Of a DNA stretch of 64,000 nucleotides, positions 35,665 through 46,039 are shown piece by piece. Position numbers and translations under genes: made by a program. The notes beneath the pieces are model-generated. The model searched no databases. It was not told the origin of the DNA and saw nothing but the letters and a program-made list of their open reading frames with translations. How positions within the stretch are numbered: the first letter of the stretch is position 1; the number at the start of each line of letters is the position of its first letter. The stretch comes from Polietes domitor (taxonomy: Eukaryota > Arthropoda > Insecta > Diptera > Muscidae), in assembly GCA_947397865.1 (NCBI GenBank), contig OX377620.1, forward strand, positions 57,515,092-57,579,091, read 5' to 3'.

Positions 35665-37631
35665 ATATCTTAACTACTTTATTATTAATAATGATATGAT
35701 TGTGGTTTTATGGCAGGCAAAGTGTTTTGTTTTGTAGTAGTTTTCTTTTTTTCATAGTTTGTCTTTTTAATCGGGTTTTGACTCATTTTTAGAATTTGTC
35801 ACTTTTACTTTCACTTAAAAAAATATAGTTTTATTTAGCTGGGTTAAGGGAAAACAAGTTTTATATAGTTATATACTCATAAAAAATGCATTATCAAGGA
35901 ATGTTTTTTTGCTGCTCTTCATTTCTTTTTCTACACAAGAGAAATACTTTCTTGTAAAGATTATGGGTTTCTTTTGGGGGGAAAGCAACTTACAGTAATA
36001 ACTAGTTGCTAAAAAAGGACTTTATCTGAGAGATGGCATAGCGATTAATCGTTTAAAAATTAACATATTTATTGAAAATTATTAAATGTTTAAATATTTA
36101 ATAAATTAAGCAATAGCATTTGATTAATTGTTGTAATGTTTAAAAACGTTGATCACGTAAAATGATTTTTCAATTAGAAATATGATTTTTCTCATCCGAA
36201 TTAAAAATAATCTTATAATCAGATGAATCTATGAATCATTAAAAAAATACGAAAACGAAAAAAACACGATCAAAATTTTATGTTTGTCTGCAGATTTTAT
36301 ATATTTGGTACAAGCATTATACACATATAGAAATAAATGTATCCCAATATAATAATCCTTACTTGCAAACCAAATATGTAAATAACAGATTATAATTCAA
36401 TTATTTCTCTGGGTGGACACATCATCAAATATACAGAAAAACGCCAACCTAGTTACCTCAATTATAAATTAATTAATGTCGAATCTGAAAGATTTTCAAT
36501 CAATATATTAAAATATATTCAACTGATCTTCCAGTTCAAACAATTAATTTTCAATTGAATTAAATAAACAAGTTTATTTTTCTGCAATTTAATCATTAAT
36601 GCAGGACCTACTCTCAATTGACTAAAACGATTTATAATTTCATCGGTTGTTAACGACAATTTACATCAAAAAATATTAAGGAAATATCCGCTTAATTTCA
36701 GATATGTTTAAAATTTGATCTTTAATTTTTTTTGGAGATATGAAAAATATATTTTTATATCTTCGAAATTTTTGATTTGAATTGATTTTGAATTTTGATT
36801 TAAAAAATTGGTTAGGGAACCAATTTGTCAATTAAACAAAGGTCACGAATAAAAGAGGGATTTGTTCAGGTGGAATTTTCTATTCCCCTGTAGGTGTAAG
36901 ATGGTATAGGAATATAACCCGGCAATTGGTTTAAATTCGATCAAAGTCGATCAAATCAAATCAAAAAATTACTATAAATCACTATTGGAAATTTTTGGGG
37001 AACGATACATTCCCAGGAAAATTTTGTTAATGCTAATGAAAGAGATTAAATATTTAATCAATCCGTTAAACAAAATTAAATTTCTTTCCTCCATCATCAC
37101 ACGGAGAAATATGTTTCCATAAAAATGTATATATTTGGCACAAGCATTATATATAAAAATAATTGTACCCAAATATAAAAACAAATATGTTTTCACGCGA
37201 GTAAATGGATGTATTGAATATTGAAACTGAATGGATAAAGGATTGATTAAAAAATATCATTTGGGCCAGTATATGAAAATGCTAATATATTTAACCGATA
37301 TTATTGCAAGTTTTATATTATGTTTATAATTTTGCTTGATTGCTTCGCTATGAAAATATTAAATTGTTCATATTTTAATTAACATTCCAATTTTATAATA
37401 CAATAACCTGAAGGTTGTTTGATCTTTTTGATTAAGCCGAAATTGTTGAATATATGAATAATACTAACACATCTAATGTAATTTTAAACATGCCTGACAT
37501 ATGGCTAAAAAACAATAGATTAGTTAGCACGTAATATAAGCAAAGCTTATAAAGAAACTTAATTATTTTTTCAATTATTAACATCACAAAAGACAATAAA
37601 ATACAAAATTGTTTCTATTGTTTTTATAACA

Positions 37632-38240
37632 TTGTGTTACAAATGGAATAGTTCTTGTGTATCAATATACATACTCGGTCAATATTTTATATTTATTAAC
37701 GATTATATTATTAAATTTAATGTGTGTTCTAATGAGATGTTAAAAACCATTTTATTCATTTGTTTTGAAATGGAAATAAAACAAAAAGTATTTTTAAAGG
37801 AATCATTGCGTGACTGATTTAATTATTTCTGTCTTTTAAAATAAAATTTTAATTATTTTGTCTTCAATAGTTAACTTCATAAGGACAATACAATGTTATA
37901 AATGGAATAGTTATTGTTTATCAAAATATATAATCTATTTTAAGATTATATTAAATGAGTTTGTGTAACAACAACCATTTTTTTGACCAAATATGATAAT
38001 GAATAGTTAACAATTCTAATAGATCAAATGAAATATTAAAGATCGGTTTAGTCATTGGTTTAGAAATTGAAATCTTTTTAAACAAGTCAATAAATATCTA
38101 ACTAATCACCTATTGTCTTTTTGTGATGTTTTTAATATGGAAAAAATATTTTTTAATTATATCATATAGACAATACAAACCAAGATTTTATCTGTTGATA
38201 ACAGTGTATTATAAGTGGAATAGTATTTTGTAGATCAAAA
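37632..38240 (+). repeat. Degenerate repeat, spacing about 260-310
   Basis: The words AAATGGAATAGTT (about 37642 and 37900) and AAGTGGAATAGT (about 38215) each follow a GACAATA-like segment and precede TATCAA(T/A)ATA. Highly AT-rich and diverged. Confidence 0.4.
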
Positions 38241-38810
38241 TATATAACAACATTTAATATTCATTTACGAACGTTTTAACAAAACGGTATTACAAAATCG
38301 ACATTTTTGAGTAAAAGATATCAGAGCTAATGGGAATCACGGGATTCGAAATCGTAAAAATTGCGATCAAAATGCGCTTCAATTTATATTAAAAAAGGTA
38401 TTAATTTTATACGAAATCATTCAAATTCATTTAAATTTTCAACATTCTATTTGTTTTTGTTGGCAATTTATACTTCATTCACAAAATATAAAAAGTATTT
38501 CGATCGTAACTTCTCAATATCAATATCTATTGACAACATTAATAAAGTGTTATTTTTTCCACCTAAACATCATTTTTCCCGATTGTCTAAAACAATATAA
38601 ATGTTTGTATTGCCATGTTTTTGGACTCAGACTCGATAGAAATAAATACCATTTAAACTGGAATTCAATCCAGACTAATTCCAAAAATGTCCATATAAAA
38701 TATTTTTTTTTTCGAAAAGAGTCTAACGTTTATATTGTAGTTGGAGACAACATGAAAAACAGATTTTGTTGAGAGAAAAATAAAAGGTTTTTTAGGTTTT
38801 TATTATCGCT

Positions 38811-38852
38811 GATTAGATATCTCGGCTTAAAGATTAGATATCTCGGCTTAAA
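38811..38852 (+). repeat. 21-base unit, two perfect copies
   Basis: GATTAGATATCTCGGCTTAA plus one A, repeated exactly twice in tandem. Contains GATATC. Confidence 0.95.
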
Positions 38853-39060
38853 GATATAGGTATAGTAGTGGACAATTTTCAATTTCAACCTATCTGTGTT
38901 TTTTCTATAGCAAACTAATCACACTCTGAATATTTTTGATATAGGTCTGTTCTTGGGTTTTCGTTATTTCTATTATCGTGATTCAAATGATACAGATTAA
39001 TCAGATTTTAAGTTTTTTTTAATTGGCAAATTAGCCAAGAAATTAGAAAGCTAAAGAAAC

Positions 39061-39163
39061 CAACTTCTGTAAAACAATTGAAAAATATTTTAAATTGAAG
39101 TATTGTCCTAAAGTAGCCAATTTCTGTAAAACAATTGAATAAATATTTTAAATTGAAGTATTG
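39061..39163 (+). repeat. 57-base tandem duplication
   Basis: CTGTAAAACAATTGAA starts at 39067 and 39124, and each copy continues to TTTTAAATTGAAGTATTG. Confidence 0.9.
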
Positions 39164-40839
39164 AAATCGTGCACAAGGATGTGTCGTATGCCCTGGGCCT
39201 AATCAGCGGATTCGATGCCGAGAGGTTACGATCATTTTAATTTGTATAAAAGAATAATAAATTTCTAACAAAAACAAATAGAATGTCGTGATTTGAATAA
39301 TTTGTGTAAATAAATAAAATCACATTTCCATCGTAAATTTCTCGCTTTCGAATGCCGTGATTAGCCCCCTGAAGATAATCAACAACGTTGATTGAAATAT
39401 AGGGCAAAAGAAAAATAAATAGTTTTTCAATTTTTTTCTTTTAGATTTTTGATGGATTTCTTTAATAACATCCCACATATATTGTTTGCAAATCGATAAT
39501 GTCATAATTTACAGAAAAAATAGATTTCTCTGATATATATAGGTGTTGGAGCTTTTCTATATTAAAACTTCATTATTTTAATACCATTGATTATTTCATC
39601 AGAAGTGGGATACCAAATTAAAATTTTTGTTATATTGGTAAAATTAATTATGAATATAAAACTTCAATATTTTAATTTCATTGGAAGTGGTATACCAAAA
39701 TTATTTTTTGTTATATTGTTAATATTAATCGTATTTTTAGTTGGAATATTTGAAATTGAATTTGCATTTTGTCTTCTCAATTACTAATGACGTTTTTATT
39801 TCTGAAAGACTAATATCTGTTTTCCTTCGATCAGATAGCAAAGATGTTTTTGTATTTTTCAAAAAGAATGGAAAATAAAAATTTTAAGTGACGAAAGAGA
39901 CAATTGTTTGTCAGAAATAAAAACATTCTTAGTGATTGGATATTTTATATAACTTTAATCAATTGCCATTGTAAACAACTACTTGTTGAATGCTTTGATT
40001 TATCATCGATTAAACGATTAATCATTTTCCATCCCTCCCTAATTGTTCTTGTATATTTTCTGCATTTCTTTTTTGCTTTATTTTTTCTATTCGTTCGTTG
40101 TCTTTTATGGGTTTCTGTGTTTGTTATTCTTTTAGTTATAAACATGTTGTACTTCTTTATTTAGAAAATCAAGGCTTCTGTTGAATTTCAATTGTAAGTT
40201 GAATTTTTTTTGTCTTCAAGAGAGGAAGAATGTTCGATGTTGTATCAAATCATTTTTGTATCAAATCAACTCAGTTTTGGGCGGGAGAGGATGGAAAATT
40301 CATATTTAAAAATTAAAAAACAAAAAAAAACATATTTAATTTTGAGAATTTTTGTCACTCTTTTTCTTTAAAAAATACTGATCATTTTCATTAGTAGAAT
40401 TTCAGAAACAGAAACAATTTTTGAAATTATTGTTATTATCAGAATGTTTTTTTAAATTTTTGAATTTTCTAAATTTCAAATGATTTTTTTTTTTGAAATT
40501 CGGTTTTCTAAATCAGTATTTCTGTTTTTTCAAAAATTTTAATGTTTGTTTTAATTGTTTGGAAACACTTGTCTGTCGTCTAAATCAGTATTTCTCTATT
40601 TGTTTTTTTTTTATTTTTCAAAAATGTTAATAGGCTGACCTCAAAAAATTTCTTTTTTTTTTCAACTCCCATATTCATTCAGGTTTCTGAACCGAAATCT
40701 ATATGTTTACATTTAAGCAAATCAATATGTCGTCTTTTGTCTACTTTCAATAGGTTTCACATTTATCTCCCACCACATTATTCAAAATTCGAAAAAAAAC
40801 GACAACTCTCCTCCCCAATAAACCTGTCCGCCGCTTCCA

Positions 40840-41640
40840 ATTGCTGTCAATACAGGTAGCCCTACGGACAACCTGTATTACGTTTAGGTTGCTTGCTTGT
40901 TTGCTGTTCGGAATGATGATGATGGTAGTGCTGGTGTTTCGTTGAAAGAAGCCTCAGTTAAATGGTGTGCCTTGCTCAAGCCAAGTGATGTAGCTTCGGC
41001 AAGCCGAAAAACGATCTTCTTGTAGAAATTCATTAAGATTCAAAAAGCCATGAACTTGTTTTCCTTCGCTACTAACACAACAAAAAGAAGAAGTCAGAAA
41101 CTCAAGCAACCAACCCAATAGCAACAAAAAGATTGTTTGAAAAGAAATATCATCGTTGTTGTAGTCTTTACAAAAGAGAATCTCGTTAAACCAGTTTGTG
41201 GACAACGGCAACGACAACGACGACGAAGAAGATCTTTGGAAACTGATAATTCACCTGGAAACAAGCAGAGCATTGCATAGGTAGACAACGGTGGTGGCGG
41301 CGGCAGCGTCGAAGATGCCAACCGAAAAGGGTTCCATTGTTGTAACTAGTTTTTCTTTCTCGGCTTCAATGTAAAAAAATGTGAAGCAACAAAAAAGCGC
41401 ATGAGCAGCCATGTTGGATAATGTTTTTTGTTTTCGGGAGAGTGTTGCAAGAGAGTTTTGTTTTGTGGGGTTTCTTTGAACACATAAATAATAACAATAA
41501 TTACAAGCAATTTCAGAAAACTCATTTTCGAAACTCCCTCTCCATAGCCCAGCGTGCGTGACGCTCTTTCACATCTTGTGTGTTTTTTTTGGTGGCGCGG
41601 TAAAACCCGGTAGTTGCGCTGAGTTAATTTCATACAAAGT
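40840..41640 (-). other. GC-elevated, transcript-like sequence without a clear ORF
   Basis: Compared with its flanks this stretch is GC-richer. On the minus strand it reads like fly leader sequence (CAAACAAGCAAGCAACC, CAACGACG-type runs, a GCCGCCGCCACC block near 41300). Overlapping short frames of 75-99 codons exist, but none resembles a known protein. It could be noncoding 5' exons of the gene after Inx2. In Drosophila another innexin, ogre, is a near neighbour, but no ogre coding sequence is visible here. Confidence 0.25.
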
Positions 41641-41760
41641 GTCACTTGATTATCTTCCTCTCTCTCACTAAATGGAGTGAGTTTTTTACTTCATTACTCT
41701 CACTCGCTCTTCATCTGCGCTCTCTTTCGCTCTTCTCCTCTCCTTCGTTCTCTATGTTTT
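41640..41760. promoter_or_regulatory. CTCTC/GAGAG-rich block, possible GAGA-factor region
   Basis: The plus strand has repeated CTCTCTCAC, ACTCTCACTCGCTCTTC and CGCTCTCTTTCGCTC runs. In flies, GAGAG clusters mark promoters and nucleosome-free elements bound by GAGA factor (Trithorax-like). It lies about 0.5 kb past the Inx2 stop, so it could be the promoter of the next gene on the minus strand. That is inference. Confidence 0.35.
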
Positions 41761-42075
41761 TCTTTTGGTAGAGTTCGAGTTAGGTTTTGTGTGTTTTGGA
41801 AAAAAAAGATTTTGTTTGTCAATTTTCGATTTTTTTGTTAAGTTTATACAATTTTTATTAATTTTTTGTGGTCTTATTTTAAAAAAAGTTTTTGTTGCTT
41901 TTCGATTTTCTAAAAATTATTTATAAAAATATATATTTTTCATTGTTATCTAAAAAAAGTTTTGTTTTCAAACATTTTGTCAATATTTTTGTCGTCTTCT
42001 CTTAATACTTCTAACAAAAAACCTCACAGCAATTTTGTGATTTTCCCCGGTATTTTCCATTTTTATAAATTTCGT

Positions 42076-42123
42076 TTTATTGGTGGCCCCCCTCGTCGTA
42101 GTACGTTTTGTTTTTGTTTTATT
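42076..42123 (-). terminator. Inx2 poly(A) signals
   Basis: Two canonical AATAAA hexamers on the minus strand lie at 42118-42123 and 42076-42081, about 95 and 137 bases after the TAA stop (42218-42220). Either would give a short 3' UTR. Further AT-rich hexamers lie beyond, so a longer UTR is possible. Confidence 0.45.
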
Positions 42124-42217
42124 TAAAAGTAGTTTTTTCTTTAAAAAAAGATGTCTTTAAATTAATTTAAAATATATAAAGAAATTCATACATATTTCGG
42201 TGTGGCGGTTTGTGGGC

Positions 42218-43318
42218 TTATGGTTCCATGCGTTGTTTATGACTCGTAGTGCCACCACCCAATTCTTGCGAGAGATCAGCTATCACTTCTTTGTAGATCA
42301 AAGGATCGATATTCTTGCCCAATTGATAGAGCAAAAACCAGTCGCCAATGTTGCACTGTTTGGCCACCGCCTCGACCTCGTCGACTTCGGCCAAGCGGGA
42401 ACGGGCGCGCAACAACAAATGTCTCAATTTGGGACCCATGACAACGGCGATGCGGTAGACCAGCGAGATGCCCGACAGTATGGACAAAATGATGAACCAG
42501 AACCACAAGAACACGTAGATTTTCTCGTTGACAATGTTCAGCGGCAACACACAGAGACCGTCGAACTTCTGCACCGAACCGGAAGGACCGTATTTGTGGA
42601 ATGTACATTTGGTGACTTTGGGAAAGACCCGAGCCATGGGATCGATACGCTCATCGGGTTCCATTTCGGTGAATTTCAACACATCACTGCCGTAGGTGGA
42701 GAATTCGCCGTCCAAGAAGAAGTCCACGAAATAGATCTGACCAATGACATTGATGAAGTTCAGAGCCTCGCACAAGAAGAAACGGAATGCATAGAAGTTG
42801 TGACGATTGAGATTGTCCACAAAATACTGGACCAGTATGCGTTTGCGATCCTTTTTGCACTCCTCATTCACGATGGGGCTGTTCAGGTCCATGACCAACA
42901 TTTTCAAGCGGCCACCCTCCCACGACTTCCACAAGTAACGGGGCACATAGAACAATATGGCCTGGAAGAATAGCACGAAACACACCCACTGATAGTATTT
43001 GTGGTACTTCACCTCATCCACGCCCTCCACGTGCGAACCCACGCCGGGCTGTACAACGTCGCGACCGGTGATGCCTGTCAAGCGTTCGGGTACCGTGAAT
43101 GTGGAGTAAATCCAGCAGTATGTGTCCATAACACCCAGCGGAATCTCGTCGACAATACAATCGATGGGGTCACCGATGTATTGCCGTGATGTGACCAGCA
43201 GCGAGAAGGCAATCAATATGATCACCGTCGCTTTGTAGTGCATGCGGAAAACATTATTATCGATGCAGACCTGATCGATCTTCAGTAGCCCCTTGACGGA
43301 GCCAAATACATCAAACAT
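42218..43318 (-). CDS. Inx2: Innexin 2 gap-junction channel protein
   Basis: The 366-residue reading frame has no intron and matches what I know of Drosophila Innexin 2 almost throughout; the usual length is about 367. Innexins oligomerise in the plasma membrane to form gap junctions and hemichannels linking neighbouring cells. Visible features: a short cytoplasmic N-terminus (MFDVFGSVKG); membrane segment 1 at about residues 28-46; first extracellular loop with Cys54 and Cys68; the family signature YYQWV at 108-112 opening segment 2 (to about 127); segment 3 at about 176-200; second extracellular loop with Cys238 and Cys256; segment 4 at about 266-288; and a basic cytoplasmic tail. Two cysteines in each outer loop is the family rule. 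The start codon is preceded by GGCAAG, with A at -3. GC is clearly higher than in the flanks, as expected for a real gene. Identity as Inx2 rather than another innexin is recalled from family knowledge, not searched. Confidence 0.97.
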   Translation of the reverse strand: MFDVFGSVKGLLKIDQVCIDNNVFRMHYKATVIILIAFSLLVTSRQYIGDPIDCIVDEIPLGVMDTYCWIYSTFTVPERLTGITGRDVVQPGVGSHVEGVDEVKYHKYYQWVCFVLFFQAILFYVPRYLWKSWEGGRLKMLVMDLNSPIVNEECKKDRKRILVQYFVDNLNRHNFYAFRFFLCEALNFINVIGQIYFVDFFLDGEFSTYGSDVLKFTEMEPDERIDPMARVFPKVTKCTFHKYGPSGSVQKFDGLCVLPLNIVNEKIYVFLWFWFIILSILSGISLVYRIAVVMGPKLRHLLLRARSRLAEVDEVEAVAKQCNIGDWFLLYQLGKNIDPLIYKEVIADLSQELGGGTTSHKQRMEP

Positions 43319-43754
43319 CTTGCCGGCGTTGTTCCTTTAACCAAGCGCACAAAATTTTCACACACTCTGTGGAGGTTTAAGTTTGTTTTCCTTCTTTTTT
43401 GCTAAAAAAAGTTCGTTGTTTTTATGTGTTTTTGTTTTCCAAAAAACCGAAAATCGCGTTTGTTTTCAATCACTTGAACTTCATAATATTGAAGTTGCTT
43501 TTCAACTTTTGTTTTCAAAACACACACGCGGTTTTGTCGTCGTTAATTCGAGAGATTTGTCTAAGTTAGCTTCTTGTATTTCTTATGAATTATTCTCTAA
43601 AACGAGATAATCAATCATAATTTTGATTAGTGTTGTGTTGGTATTGTACTTTCTGATAATTTCACTTATTTTTATTCTTTTTTTCTTGTGGTGGCAACTT
43701 TAGACGCTGTGACACCGTCACTTAAGTGCTCTGTTCGAATAGAAGATTTCAACT
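43319..43754 (-). other. Probable 5' leader of Inx2 with small upstream ORFs
   Basis: Read on the minus strand this is an A-rich, CAA/AAC-rich stretch typical of fly leaders, running continuously to the Inx2 ATG. It holds an upstream ORF of 11 codons (43618 down to 43583) and a shorter one starting ATGAAGTTC. A possible splice acceptor (CCTCCACAG) ends at 43367, but its upstream tract is purine-rich, so an unspliced leader seems likelier. The extent is inferred, not observed. Confidence 0.45.
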
Positions 43755-43800
43755 GTCTCACTGGATCTCCAACGAGTGGTTATTCGGTCTTTTTACTTAT
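43717..43800 (-). promoter_or_regulatory. Possible Inx2 core promoter
   Basis: On the minus strand an Initiator-like CAGTT sits at 43751-43755, with a weak TATA-like TAAAAAG at 43789-43795, about 35-41 bases upstream. Just downstream are the palindrome CACTTAAGTG and a GTGACGGTGTCAC near-palindrome. No clear downstream promoter element was found. The assignment rests on motif and position only. Confidence 0.3.
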
Positions 43801-44230
43801 CACACGAATTGAGTGAGTTTTCGGCAGCGGCCCTCTCTCGCACCCATACCAGGACACTGTGCGAGTGTGTTGGTAAGCAGCAGAGAGTCGTCGTTGTGTG
43901 TGTGTTAGTGTGATTAGCGTGGTGGTGTTGGTGGTGCTTGTGTGGCGGCTCAGTGCGAGAGCCTACCTTCAAAACATTGGCAAACAACAGGTACTCGCCT
44001 GCATGCTGGGCTGCCCAAACCCAAGCCTGCAACATAAACTCACTCATCACAATCTCATCTTGACGTGCTGCTGCGTACGTATTGTTGTACTGTTGCATTC
44101 GAGTGAGCCTGGATGAGTGGGTTACGAATAGTGGCCCGCCCGAACCAGGTATTACAGACAGACGGACGGACGACGACGAGTGTGTGTGCAGTAGGATTTC
44201 TGGCTTGGGTAATTTTCATGGTGTACATAC
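43800..44230. other. GC-richer upstream region of Inx2
   Basis: This has GT-rich runs (GTGTGTGTGTTAGTGTG, GGTGGTGTTGGTGG), a CTCTCTCGC motif and a GACAGACGGACGG run near 44155. Composition suggests a regulatory or transcribed region. It contains the coding-like exon at 43967-44047; otherwise no gene was recognised. Confidence 0.3.
43967..44047 (-). other. Coding-like exon upstream of Inx2, unidentified
   Basis: On the minus strand 27 codons run from an ATG at 44047 (a further in-frame ATG lies at 44098) to a textbook donor, GAAG|GTAGGC, at 43967/43966. The peptide begins MSEFMLQAWVWAAQHAGEY and ends FANVLK. Codon use is GC-ending and gene-like (CAG, GCC, GGC, GAG, TAC, CTG), unlike the surrounding AT-rich DNA. 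The frame would leave the intron in phase 0. I do not recognise the peptide. Splicing to the CCTCCACAG acceptor before Inx2 hits an in-frame TGA, so it cannot simply extend Inx2. It could be a first exon of another minus-strand gene, an upstream ORF in an alternative Inx2 leader, or chance. Confidence 0.3.
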
Positions 44231-44589
44231 AATTTCCTCGTCATCTGCAATATGTGTGGGGTGGATCATGTTTTGTTGCATTTGCCAGTGATGCCCAAAC
44301 ATTGACAACAACAAACTTTTCTTGTTTGTACCTGAACTCGAAATGTGTAATAGGTAGGCATACATTGATGCGTCTAACTTTTCATAATCCCATTATCTCG
44401 GTTAATTTCACAGGATTCACGGTTTCCAATTTTCACATTTTACGAGGGCGATTCCATAATTAACGAACATATTTTTCAGATTCTGTAGAAATTTCTGAGA
44501 TATTTTTTAAAAATTCAAATGGGCTTAATATATTTCTGATTTAAAAATAATAATAATAATTTTGCAATTTATATAAATCACTAGCTTGG

Positions 44590-44900
44590 TTTACGTGGTC
44601 GTTCTCACTGGAGTATCCAGTACCATTTATATCCCGCTTCCTCCTTAAATGTATACATTTCGAAAATCCACTTATGTTGCACGTCTATGTGATTAGACAC
44701 CACTTTGCTTTTATGTCTTTTTGTATTGCTTGTCTACGTAGTCCGGGGATGTACGAACCGTGTTTCACGATTCTAGCTTTGGTTGGCATCATTTTTATCT
44801 CCTATCGCCGCACTTTTCTCATAAACGTACAATTTTGAAAAATAAACTATATTTCGCGCTGGCACAGTTGGAAGACTACAAATTCTCACGGAATTTCATG
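44590..44900 (+). repeat. Family A fragment
   Basis: Two degenerate A units: CAGTACCATTTATATCCCGC, CATTTCGAAAATCCACTTATG, CACGTCTATGTGATTAG and GTTTCACGATTCTAGCTTTGG. Ends absent. Confidence 0.55.
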
Positions 44901-45389
44901 AAAATTTCATTAGTCTTATTATAGGTTTTTTATCCCTTTTCCCTTAAATTTTATAGATTAGTTTTCAAAAGTAGCAATTTTTGAACACCAAAAATGGACA
45001 TCGAACCGCACGCGACCGTCCAAATACAGTGAAATCTTTCTCGAGAAGGGTTTTCATCCCGGGATTTCCCGCAGGAAAAATCCGAGGAATTATAATATTT
45101 TCTGTGTCCCGGAAAATTTATGGTGAGCATGGTGAATGAATGACTGACGAGTGAAGGGAACGGCGGACTTATCTCATATTTTAGTCTGTATTTCCATTGA
45201 TTCTCTTGAAACAAGGCTTTCTTATAAATCCTTTAAAACTTGGTATCAATATGTTTTTATGCGAAATATAATAATTTACTTTATTAAAATTCGAGTGTTT
45301 TATTCGGAAAAAAAGAAAAACGTAAGTTTTTATATAGCAAACAATATGTTTTCTCGTCCTGTCCCGGGATCCCGGGAAACGAAACTTAT

Positions 45390-45680
45390 CATCAAAAGAT
45401 GTTGTGCTCTCAAGAGAGCATTGGTAATTAGTTCGGCAGGAGGGGAGCAAATTTTATAAAATGTTTGGGAGCCTCTTTAAGCATAACAGGAAGCCTATCA
45501 AATCCTTAAGGAGTGGTGATATAGAAAAAATGTTGGGGAGGGAAAATTAATGGGGTTCAGTCTTACATGTCTCACCTCTAGGGGTCACTATGGGTCGGTT
45601 GGTAGGTATGTTCTGATAAAATGTGGGGGCGATTCCGAAGCAGTGTTGTGTTTTTTGTGTATTTTTACCCCTTTCCCCCA
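45390..45680 (-). repeat. Family D block, inverted
   Basis: The reverse complement reads ATGTAAGACTGAACCCCATT, ATTTTCCCTCCCCAACATTT and CACTCCTTAAGGATTTG, as in the other D copies. Ends not found. Confidence 0.5.
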
Positions 45681-45824
45681 CGAATACCGAATACATTTGT
45701 CTCGTTTTCAATGAGCCTTATATTGACTTATTCTGAATCGCTAGTAAAGGTCGTTAAAACTAACGAAACTCCTGCATTTATTCATAAACAAAAGAGTTAC
45801 AAAGGATTTAAACAAAGGATCTGG

Positions 45825-46030
45825 TTTCATGGCGACCATTTTAATAAAAAAACCACAATTTTGGAACACAATTTCCCCACTTTGAGAATTCAGGTTTAAA
45901 AAAAAATGGAAAATCAAACAAATATCATTTTTTGATAAATTCCTTATCCTTTGTAGTCCTTTTAAGGGCCAACAGGATGGGGAAACATATAACATTCGGT
46001 GCAAGTGCAACTACTTTTTTTAAAAATTGT
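45825..46030 (+). repeat. Dispersed repeat cores
   Basis: The first part has GGAACACAATTTCCCCACTT, shared with 53385-53400 and inverted at about 285-320. The second part (TTATCCTTTGTAGTCC, AAGGGCCAACAGGATGGGG) is shared with the inverted arms at 28095-28160 and 28441-28513. Confidence 0.5.
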
Positions 46031-46039
46031 CGTACGGTG

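Larger units (their letters stand above)
35241..40839. other. Very AT-rich interval, no gene supported
   Basis: It holds the small repeats listed separately. A 75-codon Lys/Arg-rich frame on the minus strand (35332-35559, starts MFTDKNLKDNYVRDRKVEND) has more gene-like composition than its surroundings, but no splice context or homology was recognised. Confidence 0.4.

Noticed and set aside
42276..42608. 110-codon minus-strand frame
   Set aside because: Overlaps Inx2 in another frame on the same strand; Arg-rich shadow.
42200..42973. 257-codon plus-strand open frame
   Set aside because: Antisense shadow of the Inx2 coding sequence; low-complexity Gln/His/Glu-rich translation with no family resemblance.
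45040..45400. Third hAT-like element from CCCGGGATTTCCCGC and CCCGGGATCCCGGG words
   Set aside because: No matching inverted ends or 8-bp duplication could be found, so only a resemblance to the 61.4 kb element.
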